DNA of 64,000 nt from Prorocentrum cordatum (GCA_963575745.1 CAUYUJ010015307.1:204148-268147), one strand, 5' to 3'. Positions 11,561 to 24,670 are shown, numbered from the stretch's first letter. Notes: generated by a model from the sequence alone, not told the origin. Program-made: numbers and translations.

Positions 11561-12205
11561 TGGGAAGAAGGAGGAGGAGGAGGAAGGACGACGAGGAGGA
11601 CGGAGGGAGGAGGCGGAGGAAGGAGGAGGGGGAAGGAGGAGGAGGAAGGAGGAAGGAGGAGGGAGAAGGAGGAGGAGGAGAGAAGGAGGAGGAAGGAGGA
11701 GGAGGAAGGAGGAAGGAGGAGGAGGAAGGGAAAGAAGGAGGAGGAGGAAGGAGGAAGGAGAAGAGGAAGGAGGAGGAGGAAGGAGGAAGGAGGAAGGAGG
11801 GAAGAGAAGGAGGAAGCGGAGAAGGAGGAAGGAGGAAGGAGGAAGGAGGAAGGAGGAAGGAGGAAGGAGGAAGGAAAGGAGGAAGGAGGAGGAGGGAGGA
11901 GGAAGGAGGAAGGAGGAGGAGGACGGAGAAGGAGGAAGGAGAAAGGAGGAAGGAGGAAGGAGGAGGAGGGAGGAGGAAGGAGGAAGGGAGGAGGAGGAAG
12001 GAGGAAGGAGAAGGAGGAGGAGGAAGGAGGAAGGAGGAGAAGGAAGGAGGAAGGAGGAAGGAGGAGGAGGAAGGAGGAAGGAGGAAGGAGGAAGGAGGAA
12101 GGAGGAGGAGAAAGGAGGAAGGAGGAAGGAGAAGGAGGAAGGAGGACGAGGAAGGAGGAAGGAGGAAGGAGGAGGAAGGAGGAAGGAGGAGGGAGGAGAG
12201 GGTTA
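11561..12205 (+). repeat. polypurine (GGA/GGAA)n tract, 640 bp
   Basis: Almost uninterrupted purines on the plus strand, with GGAGGAAGGAGGA units. Mirror symmetry of this kind is compatible with triplex (H-DNA) formation; that is inference. Open frames rich in Glu/Arg/Gly are artefacts. Confidence 0.97.
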
Positions 12206-12845
12206 TCGAATCGAAAGTGGTCTGACCACCTCAGCTCAGGGTGTCTCGGAACCCAGCATTGCGAGGATCTCTCAGGCAGGAGTGGCATGACCACCTGCTC
12301 AGGGCATCTCGGAACCCAGAGTTGTGAGGGTCTCAGGCGAAAGAGTCCGAGAATGAGACGTCAGAGTTGCGAGAATGTCTCAGGCGACAGTGGCCTGACC
12401 ACCTCAACTCTGGGCATATCGGAACCGAGACTTGCGAGGATGTCTGGGGCGAAAATGGCTGGACCACCATGGGGCAGGACATCTCCGAGATCAGAGTTGC
12501 GCGGATGTTTAAGGCGAAGGTGGTCTAACCACCTCAGCTCAGAGCGTCTCGGAACCCAGAGTTGCGAGGATGTCTCAAGCGAAAGTGGCCAGGCCACCAT
12601 GAGGCAGGGCATCTCCGAGGTCAGAATTGCGAGGATGTCTCACGCGAAAGTGGCCAAATCACCTCATGTCAAAACATATCGGCCTCCATTGTGCCGACGA
12701 TGTCCCGCGCGGAACTGGCCGGAAGATTTCGAGACCCGCATTTGCGAACCCAGAGTGGTGAGGATGCCCTGTAGGCGAGGGTGCCCAGATCATCTCAAGC
12801 CGCGGCATCTTGGAGCCAAGACTTCCGAGGATGTCTCACGCGGAA
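12206..12845 (+). repeat. ~68-bp tandem repeat, about 9 units
   Basis: Units carry ATCTCGGAACCCAGAGTTGC, GAGGATGTCTCAGGCGAAAG and TGGCCTGACCACCTCAGCTC in order, with about 75-90% identity by eye. The last three units diverge. No coding is implied. Confidence 0.9.
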
Positions 12846-13690
<845 letters not shown>

Positions 13691-14056
13691 AGACATAAAG
13701 AGAGAGAGGTAGATAGAGAGACAGAGACAGAGACAGAGACAGAGACAGAGAGAGAGAGAGAGACGCACGCACGCACGCACGCACAAACGCACACACGCGC
13801 TCTGGCGGCCGCATGAAACGTAGACTGAAAGAGAAAACGCGCCGCATTGAATAGCAATATCCTTAATGAACCTTGGTGAACCTTGACGAAGACGCCCAAG
13901 ACGGCCCCCCAGACGGCCCCAGACGGCTCCAAAGGACCCCCCCAGACGGCGAGTGGGACCCCAGGATGGCCCAAGAGGGCCCCCAGACGGGGGGGAATCG
14001 GGGGAAGGGGTTGGTTGGTTGGTGTGGGGGGGGGGGGGCCAGAACCGGTGTCTTTC
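13691..14056 (+). repeat. (GAGACA)n, CGCA run, GACGCCC satellite and G13 run
   Basis: A (GAGACA)n/(GA)n block (13695-13765) is followed by (CGCA)n (13763-13800), unique sequence to 13880, then degenerate GACGGCCCCCCAGACGGCCC units (13885-13995). A 13-nt G run lies at 14026-14038, 18 nt before the next (CAA)n. Confidence 0.85.
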
Positions 14057-14108
<52 letters not shown>

Positions 14109-14122
14109 GCAACGACAACACC

Positions 14123-14163
<41 letters not shown>

Positions 14164-14338
14164 GAACAACCGTAACAACAACAGCAGCAACAACAAAGGC
14201 AACAACAACAACACAAATCAAACAACAAACAACAAAAACAAACAGCAAACAACCAACAACAAACAACAAACAACAAACAACAAACAACAAACAACAAGCA
14301 ACAAACAACAAACAACAAACAACGAACAACGAACAACG

Positions 14339-14394
<56 letters not shown>

Positions 14395-14469
14395 CCACAA
14401 CCACAACCACAACAACAACAGCAACAACAGCAACAATCAACAACCAACAACCAACGACCAACAACCAAC

Positions 14470-14534
<65 letters not shown>

Positions 14535-14587
14535 ACACCAACAGCAGCAACAACAACAAACACAATATCAGGAACAACAACAACAAC
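14057..14587 (+). repeat. (CAA)n with CAAA, CCA and GCA variants
   Basis: About 530 bp of interrupted CAA units directly preceding block A of family copy 3. Confidence 0.97.
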
Positions 14588-14821
14588 ATCATTTGAAAAT
14601 TGATCGTTCTTATCTGCTCGAATGTCATTCAATGCGTATTTCCCAGACCCTCGGTAACCGCAATTTTCGTCTTCGATCGTACCCCCTTTGGGGGGTATAT
14701 ACTTCTTCCCTGCAGAGCGGGCACCAGCAAGCAGCGGGGCGGCCGCGGACCGTCGGCCTGGCCTGCGTTAGCGCTGACCGGCGGCACCCCGACCCCAAGA
14801 GGGACGGACAGGGGACCGACC

Positions 14822-14873
<52 letters not shown>

Positions 14874-16246
14874 CGACGGGCGACGAGCGAAAGCGAGAGC
14901 GAGAGCGAGAGCGACGGCGGGGCCACGAAGGGCAGTGATGGGGCAACGAAGGACAGCAAGGGGGCAACGAAGGGCGGTAGCGGGGCCACGAATGGCAACG
15001 ACGGGGCCACTACGGGCGCGAACAAGCGGGGGCCCCGAAGCGTAAATTATGCGGGGGCACAGAAAGCAACGACGGTGCCACTGAAGGTAGCAACGGGGCC
15101 ACATAGGGCACCGTAGGGCCACGACGCGCATGTATATGGGGCCGCGACGGGCGCGAACGAGCGGGGGCCATGAATGGCATACGAATGTTAGGCCGCAGGG
15201 CAAGGACGGTGCCACTGAAGACAACAATGGGGCCCCGGAGGGCAGCGAGGGGGGCACGAAGGGCTGCAACGCGACCACAAAGGGCTGCAACGGGGCCACG
15301 AAGGGCAGCGAGGGGGCCACGAAGTGCTGCAACGGGGCCACGAAGGGCAACGAGGGGAGACACGAAGGGCTGCAACGGGGCCACGAAGGGCAGCGAGGAG
15401 GCCACGAAGGGCTACAACCACGAAGGGTAGCGAGGGGCCACGAAGGACTGCAACGGGGCCACGAAGGGCAGCGAGGGGGCCACGAAGGGCTGCAACGGGG
15501 CCGCCCAGGACAGCGAGGGGGCCAAGAAGGACTGCAACGGGGCCCATAGAGCAGCGAGGGGGCCACGAAGGGCTGCAACGGGGCCACGAAGGGCAGCGAA
15601 GGGGCCACGAATGGCTGCAACGGGGCCACGAAGAGCAACGAGGGGGCCACGAAGGGTAGCCAGGGGGCCACGAAGGCCAGCGAGGGGGACACGAAGGGCT
15701 GCATTGGCGCCGCGAAGGGCAGCGAGGGGGCCACGAAGGGCTGCAACGGGGCCACGAAGGGCAGCGAGGGAACGAAGGACAGCGAGACCCCGATTCCGAA
15801 GTAACCTGTGAGGGAGTCCTCGGCGTGAGCGCGACTCCTGGGTGTCTGAGTGTCGGGAGCGCAGCGATTAAGTAAATTGCGGGAAATTCCAAAGCAAGAT
15901 TGCGTTTCTTGGATCATTGGCCAGCAAGTCTTCAGCGAGAGCGCGACTCCTGAGCGCCGAGAGAGCACTTCCTGAATAAATTGTAAGGAAGTCCCAAGCG
16001 AGAGTGCGACTCCTGAGTAAAAGTGCGAGGGAGTCTCAGGCGGGAGCGGGGGCCCTGGCTAAAGTGTGAGGAAGTCTGAAGCGGGAGCCGCTGCGGTTGT
16101 AACCCAGGGGCCAGGGGCGCAGTTTGACCCATGTGATTTTCCCTGAAGGGTGCGAGCCCAGGGGGGAACACGTCAATTGACAAAAAACAACGGTCACCCG
16201 AGGGGGGTCAACAAATATAATTCTTCAACAGTGAGAACTAAATGGC

Positions 16247-16290
<44 letters not shown>

Positions 16291-16292
16291 CC

Positions 16293-16341
<49 letters not shown>

Positions 16342-16351
16342 AACAACAACC

Positions 16352-16387
<36 letters not shown>

Positions 16388-16460
16388 CCAACAACAACAA
16401 CAGCAGCAGCAGCAGCAGCCGCAGCAACAACAACAACAACAGCAGTAACAACAACAACAA
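14588..16460 (+). repeat. (CAA)-tail family, copy 3 (long subtype)
   Basis: Block A (14588-14720) carries TCTTATCTGCTCGAATGTCA and CCCCTTTGGGGGGTATA. A GC-rich unit follows (CCGCGGACCGTCGGCC, then CCAAGAGGGACGGACAGGGG), then (ACG)n at 14820-14880. An 860-bp array of GGGGCCACGAAGGGC(A/T)GC units occupies 14930-15790. About five ~40-bp units follow (15800-16070), then block B (16075-16235) and a (CAA)n tail (16242-16460). It lies head to tail with copy 4. Confidence 0.85.
14930..15790 (+). repeat. GGGGCCACGAAGGGC ~21/42-bp minisatellite
   Basis: Alternating units GGGGCCACGAAGGGCAGCGA and GGGGCCACGAAGGGCTGCAA. The GGGGCCACGAA core is shared with the 64-, 77- and 90-bp satellites elsewhere in the window. 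Frames read as RGHEGLQ or GPRRAATGP and are artefacts. Confidence 0.93.
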
Positions 16461-16687
16461 ACATAGTAAGACTGCTCGCTCATACCTGCTCGAGTGTCAT
16501 TCAAAGCGTATTCCCCAAACCCTCGATACCCGCCTTCTTCGTCTTCGATCGAACCCCCTTTGGGGGGTACATATGTCTTCCCTGCAGGCTGGGCCCCCGG
16601 CAAGCAGCGGGGCGGCATCGGACCGTCGGCGCGGCAGCGCTGATCGGCGGCAACCCGACCCCAAGAGGGACGGACAAGGGACCGATC

Positions 16688-16738
<51 letters not shown>

Positions 16739-18190
16739 ACGACGGCGGCGGCGGCGACGACGACAGCGACGACGACGACGACGACGACGAGCGAAAGCGA
16801 AACCAAGAGCGAGAGCGAAAGCGACAGCGGGGCCACGAAGGGCAGAAAGGGGGCCACGAAGGGCGACAGCGGGGCCACGAAGGGCATGCGCATGGGGCCA
16901 CAAAGAGCGCGAACGATCGAGGGCCACGAAGGGCAGATAATGCGGGGCCACAGAGGGCAACGACGGGGCCACGTAGGACCGCGAGGGGGCCACGAAGGGC
17001 GACAACGGGGCCACGAAGGGCATGCATATGGGGCCACGACGGGCGCGAACGAGCGGGGGCCACGAGGGACATACATTTATGGGACCACGAAGGGCAGCGA
17101 GGGGGCCACTAAGGGCTCAAACGGGGCCACGAAGGGCAGCGAGGAGGCCACGACGGGCGGCAGCGGGGCCACGAAGCGCATGCATATGGGGCCACGACGG
17201 GCACCGAGGGGGTCACGACGGGCTGCAGTGGGGCCACGAAGGCCAGCGAGGGGGGCCACGAGGGGCAGCGAGGGGGCCACGAAGTGCTGCAACGGGGCCA
17301 CGAAGGGCAGCGAGGGGGCCACGAAGGGCTGCAGCGGGGCCACGAAGGGCAGCGAAGGGGCCACGAAGGACTGCAGAGGGACCACACATGGCAACGAAGG
17401 GGCCACGAAGAGCTACAACGGGGACACGAAGGGCAGCGAGATCCCGATCCCAAGGTAAGCTCTTGGAGTCCCGCAATGGTGCGGTGACAGACCGTGCGGT
17501 GACCTCGGAACCCCAGGAGTCCTCACCGCACGGTCTGGCAACGCACGGTTTTGGGACCCTGGGGGCCCCTGTCGCCCGAGACATCCCGGAGAACGACCCG
17601 AGTCCAAAAATCGTGCGGTGACCCCGAATCGCCACCGACTCACCGCACGGTATGGTCACCACCTCGTTTGGGGGCCCCCGAAAGCTGCGAGGAAGTCCTT
17701 AGCGTGAGCGCGACTCCTTGGTGCATGAGTGTCGGGAGCGCGGCGCTTGAATCAAGTGCGGGGAAGTCCAACGCAAGAGCGCGATTCTTGCGTAAAGCGC
17801 AAATAGTCCCCAGCGAGAGCGCGACTCCAGAGCGCCGAAGAGCGATTCCTGAATACTTTGTGAGGAAGTCCCAAGCGAGAGTGCGATTCTTGAGTAAAAG
17901 CGTGGAAGTCTCAGGTGGGAGCAAGGGTTCTGGCTCAATTGCGCGGAAGTCTCAGGCGGGAGCCGTTGATGTTGTAACCCGGGGGCCGACGACACTATTT
18001 GAGCCCCCTGACTTCCCCTGATAAAAGCAGGGCGCGAGTCCCGGGAGGGCACGTCAATGGAAAAAAACAAAATGATCACCAGAGGGGGATGAACAATACT
18101 TATTCTTCACTAGTGAGTTCAACAACAACAAACACAAAAGAATAACAATAGTAACAAAAACAACAACAGCAGCAGCAACAACAGCAACAA
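16461..18190 (+). repeat. (CAA)-tail family, copy 4 (long subtype) with insertion
   Basis: Same order as copy 3: block A (16461-16580), GC-rich unit, (ACG)n/(GGC)n (16686-16795), GGGGCCACGAAGGGC array (16830-17445), ~40-bp units (17685-17940), block B (17945-18120) and CAA-rich tail (18120-18190). Between the array and the ~40-bp units, about 220 bp (17460-17682) has no counterpart in copies 3 or 5 and holds two hairpins. Confidence 0.85.
17475..17655. repeat. double hairpin, stem CGTGCGGTGA/TCACCGCACG
   Basis: AGACCGTGCGGTGA (17489-17502) pairs exactly with TCACCGCACGGTCT (17523-17536): a 14-bp stem with a 20-nt loop. CGTGCGGTGA (17612-17621) pairs with TCACCGCACG (17640-17649): a 10-bp stem with an 18-nt loop. 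Extra half-sites occur at about 17479 and 17541. It is absent from sister copies 3 and 5, so it is an insertion by comparison. Confidence 0.88.
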
Positions 18191-18444
18191 CAATCATTTT
18201 AAGACTGTTCGCCCTTATCTGCTCGAATGTCCAACAACGCCTATTTCCCAGACCCTCGATACCCGCCCTCTTCGTCTTCGATCGAACCCCTTTTGGGGGG
18301 TATACCTTTCTTCCCTGCAGGCCGGGCCCCGGCAAGCGGCGGGGCGGCCGCGGACCGTCGGCCTGGCCAGCGGCAGCGCTGATCGGCGGGGCGGCCGCGG
18401 AACGTCGACCCGACCCCAAGAGGGACGGACAGGGGACCTACCAC

Positions 18445-18475
<31 letters not shown>

Positions 18476-19484
18476 TCGATGATGACGGCGACGAGCGAAA
18501 GCGAGAGCGAAAGAGAACGACAGCAGGGCCACAAGGACACGAAGTACGCCACGAAGGGCAACAGCGGGAACACGAAGGGAATGCGTATGGGGCCACGAAG
18601 AGCGCGAGCGAGCGGGGGCCACGAAGGGCAGATAATGCGGGGCCACCGAAGGCAACGATGGGGCCACTGAAGGTAGCAACTGGGCCACGTAGGACATATG
18701 CATATGGGGCCACCACGGGCGCGAACGAGCGGGGGCCACGAAGGGCTTACACATATAGGGCCACGAAACAAAGCGAGGCGCCACGAAGCGATGCAACGGG
18801 GCCACGAAGGGCAGCAAGGGGACCACGAAAGGCTGCAACGGGGCCACGAAGGGCTGCGACGGGGCCACGAAGGGCAGCGAGGGGGCCACGAAGGGCTGCA
18901 ACGGGGCCACGAAAGAAAGCGAGGGGGCCACGAAGGACTGCAACGGGGCCACGAAGGGCAGCGAGGAGGCCACGAGGGGCTGCAACGGGGCCACGAAGGG
19001 CAGCGAGGGGGCCACGCAGGGCTGCAACGGGGCCACGAAACAAAGCGAGGGGGCCACGAAGGGCTGCAACGGGGCCCCGAAGGGCAGCGAGATCCCGATT
19101 CCTACGTAATCTGTGAGGGAGTCCTAAGCGTGAGCGCGACTCCTGGGTGCCTGCGTGTCGGGAGCGCGGCGCTTGAGTAAATTGCAAGAAATTCCAACGC
19201 AAGGGCGCTATTCTTCAGTAAATTGCAAGCAAGTCTCAAGCGAGAGCGCGACTCCGGAGCGCCGGGAGAATTAATTCTAAGGAAGTCCCAAACCAGAGCG
19301 CGACTCCTGAATAAAACGCGAGGAAGTCTCGGGTGGGAGCGGGGATCCTGGCTAAATTGTGAGGAAGTCTCAGGCGGGAGCCGTTGTTGTTGTAAACCGG
19401 GGGCCAACGACACAGTTTGACGCTCAAGACTTTCCCTGATAAAAAACCGGGTGCGAGCCCCGGGAAGGGCACTTCAATCAATTA
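18191..19484 (+). repeat. (CAA)-tail family, copy 5 (long subtype), tail interrupted
   Basis: Block A (18191-18310), GC-rich unit, short (ACG)n (18440-18475), GGGGCCACGAAGGGC array (18530-19095), ~40-bp units (19105-19375) and block B (19376-19484). Block B runs to CACTTCAATCAATTA and then stops at the leader of the satellite element beginning at 19485. The expected (CAA)n appears only at 23158, just before copy 6. Confidence 0.85.
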
Positions 19485-19524
19485 TCCTGGCGAAAGACCC
19501 AACCATAAGCAATTGTTGGTAACG
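19485..19524 (+). other. conserved satellite leader, copy 1
   Basis: TCCTGGCGAAAGACCCAACC followed by ATAAGCAATTGTTGGTAACG. Nearly the same ~40 nt begins the 90-bp array at 51094 (plus) and the inverted one at 46472 (minus). It marks the entry point of a tandem array in all three places. Confidence 0.85.
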
Positions 19525-21303
19525 CGTTGTGGGTGCCGCTTTCGGTGGGGCTCCATATGGGGCCACGAAGCGCTGCCTTGGATAGGGGGAACCGCATGCG
19601 GACTGCGCCACCGGGGCGGGCCTTCGGTGGAGCTCCCTATGGGGCTACGAAACGCTGCCCTGGGTGGGGGAACCGCATGCGAACTGCGCCACTGGGGCCT
19701 TCGGTGGAGCTCCCTATGGTGCCACGAAACGCTGCCCTGGGCGGGGGAAGCGCATGCGAACTGCGCCACGGGGGCTTTCGGTGGAGCTCCCCATGGGGCC
19801 ACGAAGCGCTGCCCTGGGTGGGGGAACCGCATGCGAACACCCCCACTGGGGCCTTCGGTGGAGCTCCCTATGGGGCCACGAAACGCTGCCCTGGGTGGGG
19901 GAACCGCATGCGAACACCCCCACTGGGGCCTTCGGTGGAGCTCCCTATGGGGCTACGAAACGCTGCCCTGGGTGGGGGAACCGCATGCGAACACCCCCAC
20001 TGGGGCCTTCGGTGGAGCTCCCTATGGGGCCACGAAACGCTGCCCTGGGTGGGGGAACCGCATGCGAACTGCGCCACTGGGGCCTTCGGTGGAGCTCCCT
20101 ATATGGGGCCACGAAACGCTGCCCTGGGTAGGGGAGACGCATGCAAACACCCCCACTGGGGCCTTCGGTGGAGCTCCCTATATGGGGCCACGAAACGCTG
20201 CCCTGGGTGGGGGAACCGCATGTGGACACCCCCACTGGGGCCTTCGGTGGAGCTCCCTATGGGGCCACGAAACGCTGCCCTGGGTGGGGGAACCGCATGT
20301 GGACACCCCCACTGGGGCCTTCGGTGGAGCTCCCTATGGGGCCACGAAACGCTGCCCTGGGTGGGGGAACCGCATGTGGACACCCCCACTGGGGCCTTCG
20401 GTGGAGCTCCCTATGGGGCCACGAAACGCTGCCCTGGGTGGGGGAACCGCATGTGACACCCCCACTGGGGCCTTCGGTGGATTTCCCTATGGGGCCACGA
20501 AACGCTGCCCTGGGTGGGGGGGCCACGAAACGCCTTGCCCATGGGTGGGGGAACCGCAGTGACACCCCCACTGGGGCCTTCGGTGGAGCTCCCTATGGGG
20601 CTACGAAACGCCGCCCTGGGTGGGGGAAACCCGCCCAAAAAAATGGTTTGGGGGGACACCCCCACCTGGGGACCTTCGGTGGAGCTCTCCCTATGGGGCC
20701 ACGAAACGCTGCCCTGGGTGGGGGAGAAAACCGCAAGTTGACCCCCCACTGGGGCCTTCGGTGGAGCTCCCTATGGGGCTACGAAACGCTGCCCTGGGTG
20801 GGGGAACCGCATGCGAACACCCCCACTGGGGCCTTCGGTGGAGCTCCCTATGGGGCAACGAAACGCTGCCCTGGTTGGGGGAACCGCATGCGAACACCCC
20901 CACTGGGGCCTTCGGTGGAGCTCCCTATGGGGCCACGAAACGCTGCCCTGGGTGGGGGAACCGCATGTGGACACCCCCACTGGGGCCTTCGGTGGAGCTC
21001 CCTATGGGGCCACGAAACGCTGCCCTGGGTGGGGGAACCGCATGTGTACACCCCCACTGGGGCCTTCGGTGGAGCTCCCTATGGGGCCACGAAACGCTGC
21101 CCTGGGTGGGGGAACCGCATGTGGACACCCCCACTGGGGCCTTCGGTGGAGCTCCCTATGGGGCTACGAAACGCTGCCCTGGGTGGGGGAACCGCATGTG
21201 GACACCCCCATCTGGGGCCTTCGGTGGAGCTCCCTCTGGGGCTACGAAACGCTGCCCTGGGTGGGGGAACTGCATGCGGACACCCCCACTGGGGCCTTCG
21301 GTG
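19525..21303 (+). repeat. 77-bp satellite array, ~23 units
   Basis: Units carry GGGGCCTTCGGTGGAGCTCC, CTATGGGGCCACGAAACGCT and GCCCTGGGTGGGGGAACCGC, with a 77-bp period. The array is highly homogeneous apart from a scrambled patch at 20505-20745 with short insertions. It ends at the assembly gap. All long frames here are shadows of the repeat. Confidence 0.97.
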
Positions 21304-21403
21304 NNNNNNNNNNNNNNNNNNNNNNNNNNNNNNNNNNNNNNNNNNNNNNNNNNNNNNNNNNNNNNNNNNNNNNNNNNNNNNNNNNNNNNNNNNNNNNNNN
21401 NNN
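21304..21403. other. assembly gap (100 N)
   Basis: Exactly 100 N, the conventional size for a gap of unknown length. It separates the 77-bp array from the 64-bp array, so the junction and true array length are not known. Confidence 0.99.
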
Positions 21404-23075
21404 CCCTTGGGGCCAACGAATCCCCCCACTGTGTAGGGTGCGCCGGAATGGGCCCGAAGCCTTCGGTTGCGCCCCCTGTGGGGCCACGAACCGTGTGAGG
21501 GGTGCGCCGAAATGGACCCGAGGCCTTCGGTTGCACCCCCTGTGGGGCCGCGAAAGCCTTCGGTTGCGCCCCGTGTGGGGCCACGAACCGTGTGAGGGGT
21601 GCGCCGAAATGGACCCGAAACCTTCGGTTGCGCCCCCTGTGGGGCCACGATGTGTGAGGAGTGCACCGAAATGAACTCGAGACTTTCGGCTGCTCCCCTT
21701 GTGGGGCCGCGAAAGCCTTCGGTTGCGCCCTGTAAGCGGCCACGAACCGTGTGAGGGGCGCCGAAATGGGCCCGAAGTCTTCGGCTGCGCCCCCTTGTCG
21801 GGCCACGAACCGTGCAAGGGGTGCGCCGAAATGGACCCGATGCCTTCGGTTGCGCTTGCTGTGCGGCCACGAACCGTGTGAGGGGTGCGCCGAAATGAAC
21901 CCGAGGGTTTCGGTTGCGCCCCCTGTGGGGCCCGAGGCCTTCGGTTCCGCCCCTTGTGCGGCCACGAACCGTTTGAGGGGTGCGCCGAAATGGGCCCGAG
22001 GCCTTCGGTTCCGCCCCTTGTGCGGCCACGAGCCGTTTGAGGGGCGCGCAAAAATCGACCCGAATCCTTCGGTTGCGCCCTTTGTGGGGCGCCGAACCGT
22101 GTGAGGGGTGCGCCGAAATGGGTCCGAAGTCTTCGGTTGCGCCCCCTGTAAGGCCACGAACCGTGTGAGGGGCGCGCCGAAATGGACCCGAGACCTTCGG
22201 TTGCGCCCCCTGCAAGGCCACGAACCGTGTGAGGGGTGCACCGAAATGGGCCCGAGGCCTTCGGTTGCGCCCCCTGTGGAGCCACGAACCGTGTGAGGGG
22301 TGCACCGAAATGGGCCCGAAGCTTTCGGTTGCGCCCCCTGTGGGGCCGCGAAAGCCTTCGGCTGCGCCCCCTGTGGGGCCACGAACCGTGTGAGGGGTGC
22401 GCCGAAATGGACCCGAGACCTTCGGTTGCGGGCTTGTGGGGCCACGAACCGTGTGAGGGGTGCGCCCCCCTGGGGCCGCGAAAGCCTTCGGTTGCGCCCC
22501 CTGTGGGGCCGCGAAAACCTTCGGCTGCGCCCCCTGTGGGGCCACGAACCGTGTGAGGGGTGCGCCGAAATTGGCCCGAAGCTTTCGGCTGCGCCCCCTG
22601 TGGGGCTGCGAAAACCTTCGGCTGCGCCCCCTGTGGGCCACGAACCGTGTGAGGGGTGCGCCGAAATTGACCCGAGACCTTCGGCTGCGCCCCCTGTAAG
22701 GCCACGAACCGTGTGAGGGGTGCGCCGAAATGGGCCCCAGGCCTTCGGCTCCGCCCCCTGTGGGGCCACGAAAGCTCGGTTGCGCCCCCTGTGGGGCCAC
22801 GAACCGTGTGAGGGGTGCGCCGAAATTGGCCCGAAGCTTTCGGCTGCGCCCCCTGTGGGGCCGCGAAAACCTTCGGCTGCGCCCCCTGTGGGGCCACGAA
22901 CCGTGTGAGGGGTGCGCCGAAATGGACCCGAGACCTTCGCTTGCGCCCCCTGTGGCCACGAACCGTGTGAGGGGTGCGCCGAAATGGGCCCCAGGCCTTC
23001 GGCTCCGCCCCCTGTGGGGCCACGAACCGTGTGAGGGGTGCGCCGAAATGGGCCCGAAACTTTCGGTTGCCCGTC
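21404..23075 (+). repeat. 64-bp satellite array, ~26 units
   Basis: Units carry GGCCTTCGGTTGCGCCCCCT, GTGGGGCCACGAACCGTGTG and AGGGGTGCGCCGAAATGGRC with a 64-bp period. Some units are shortened to ~27 bp (GGGGCCGCGAAAGCCTTCGG). It shares the GGGGCCACGAA and GGGTGCGCCGAAATG cores with the other arrays. Confidence 0.96.
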
Positions 23076-23157
23076 CGGACCCCCCCCCGGTTGTTGTGAG
23101 TGTTGTGGGGGGGGGGGGGGTGTTGTGGGACACGGGTCGGGGCGCCCCGCCCTTACT

Positions 23158-23211
<54 letters not shown>

Positions 23212-23217
23212 AACAAT

Positions 23218-23260
<43 letters not shown>

Positions 23261-23270
23261 GCAACACAAA
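23076..23270 (+). repeat. G14 run followed by (CAA)n
   Basis: Fourteen G at 23107-23120 after a C9 run at 23082-23092, a 37-nt linker, then (CAA)n with TAA variants (23158-23270). Block A of family copy 6 follows directly. Confidence 0.95.
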
Positions 23271-24010
23271 CAATCAGTTTAAGACTGTTCGCTCTTATCT
23301 GCTCGTGTGCCATTCAGCACGGATACACCGAACCCTCGATACCCGCCCTCTTCGTCTTCGACCGTACACCCTTGGGGGATCTATCTTTCTTACCTGCAAC
23401 GCGTATTTCGTGCAGCCCTGAGGCAGGGGAAGAGAGGACGGATGGAAGAAAGGACAAGGGAAAGGGAGGAGGATGGAGCAAGAGAGAGACCAGAAGGAGG
23501 GGGCTAGGAGCAGAAAACACGTGGCAAAATCAGACGGGCAGATCGGGCGGGTAGACACTACCAGGCGGGTCCGGAAGGAGGGCCCAGGCGGCCAGGTCGA
23601 GCAGGCGGGTTGCTCAAGCGTGCGTCCTGCATGAATCGCGAGGAAGTCTCCAGCGACAGCTCGACTCCCAAACCAATCGTGAAGAAATCCACAGCGAGAG
23701 CGTGACTTCTGAATGCCGAGGGCGTGGCGTCTGAATAAATTGCAAGGAAGTCCAACGCGAGAGCTCGACTCCTGAATAAAGTGTGAAGAAGTCCCGCGCG
23801 AGAGCGCGATCCAGGAATAAATTGTGAGGAAGTATCAGGCGGAAGCCGTTACTGTTGTATTTCGGGGGCCAGGGGCGCGCGCAGTTTGAGGAGGGGCACT
23901 TTCGCTGATAAAAAAACAAGGTGCGAGCCCCGGGAAGGGAGCAAATACATTCGTTACCAGAGGGGGGAGGATCAACAAGACTTAATCTTCACTCGTGCAA
24001 ATTCCACAAC
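23271..24010 (+). repeat. (CAA)-tail family, copy 6 (short subtype)
   Basis: Block A (23271-23400), then the GAGAGGACGGATGGAAGAAAG purine region seen in copies 1 and 2, GCGGGTTGCTCAAGCGTGCG, five ~40-bp units (23630-23840) and block B (23841-24000). A long CAA tract follows. It lacks the GGGGCCACGAAGGGC array of copies 3-5. Confidence 0.85.
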
Positions 24011-24421
24011 ACGATCAACAACAACAAAAACAGCAGAAGCAGAAGCAACAGCAACAACAACAACCACAACAACAACAACAACAACTGCAGCAACAACAAC
24101 AACAACAACAACAACCACCACCACAACTACAACAACATCAACAACAACAACAACCACGGCAACAACAACAACCACAGCCACAATAACAACAACCACAACA
24201 ACAATGACGACAAAAAACAACCAAAACAACAATAACAACAACAACAAAAACAACAACCGCAACAACAATAATAATAATAACAACAACGGCAACAACAACA
24301 ATAATAACAACGATAACAACAACTACAACAACAACCACCACAACAACAGCATCAACAGCAACAACAACCACAACAACAACCACAACCACCACCACAACAA
24401 CAGCAACAACAACAACGACAA

Positions 24422-24452
<31 letters not shown>

Positions 24453-24458
24453 AATAGC

Positions 24459-24490
<32 letters not shown>

Positions 24491-24495
24491 CTAGG
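24011..24495 (+). repeat. (CAA)n with CCA, GCA, ATA and ACG variants
   Basis: Nearly 500 bp of degenerate CAA units, with (ACG)n near 24415-24450. Confidence 0.97.
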
Positions 24496-24629
24496 CGGCC
24501 AACGTTCGGTAACTTTGACATCATCACCAGCACCACCACCATCATCATCATCCTCATTATCAGCATCAGCATCATCATCATCATCATCATCATCGCCACC
24601 ACCACCATCATCATCATCACCATCATCAT

Positions 24630-24670
<41 letters not shown>

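Noticed and set aside
19525-23300. Large open frames (431, 744, 705, 593 codons) over the 77- and 64-bp arrays
   Set aside because: All are reiterated translations of tandem units and several run through the N gap as X residues.
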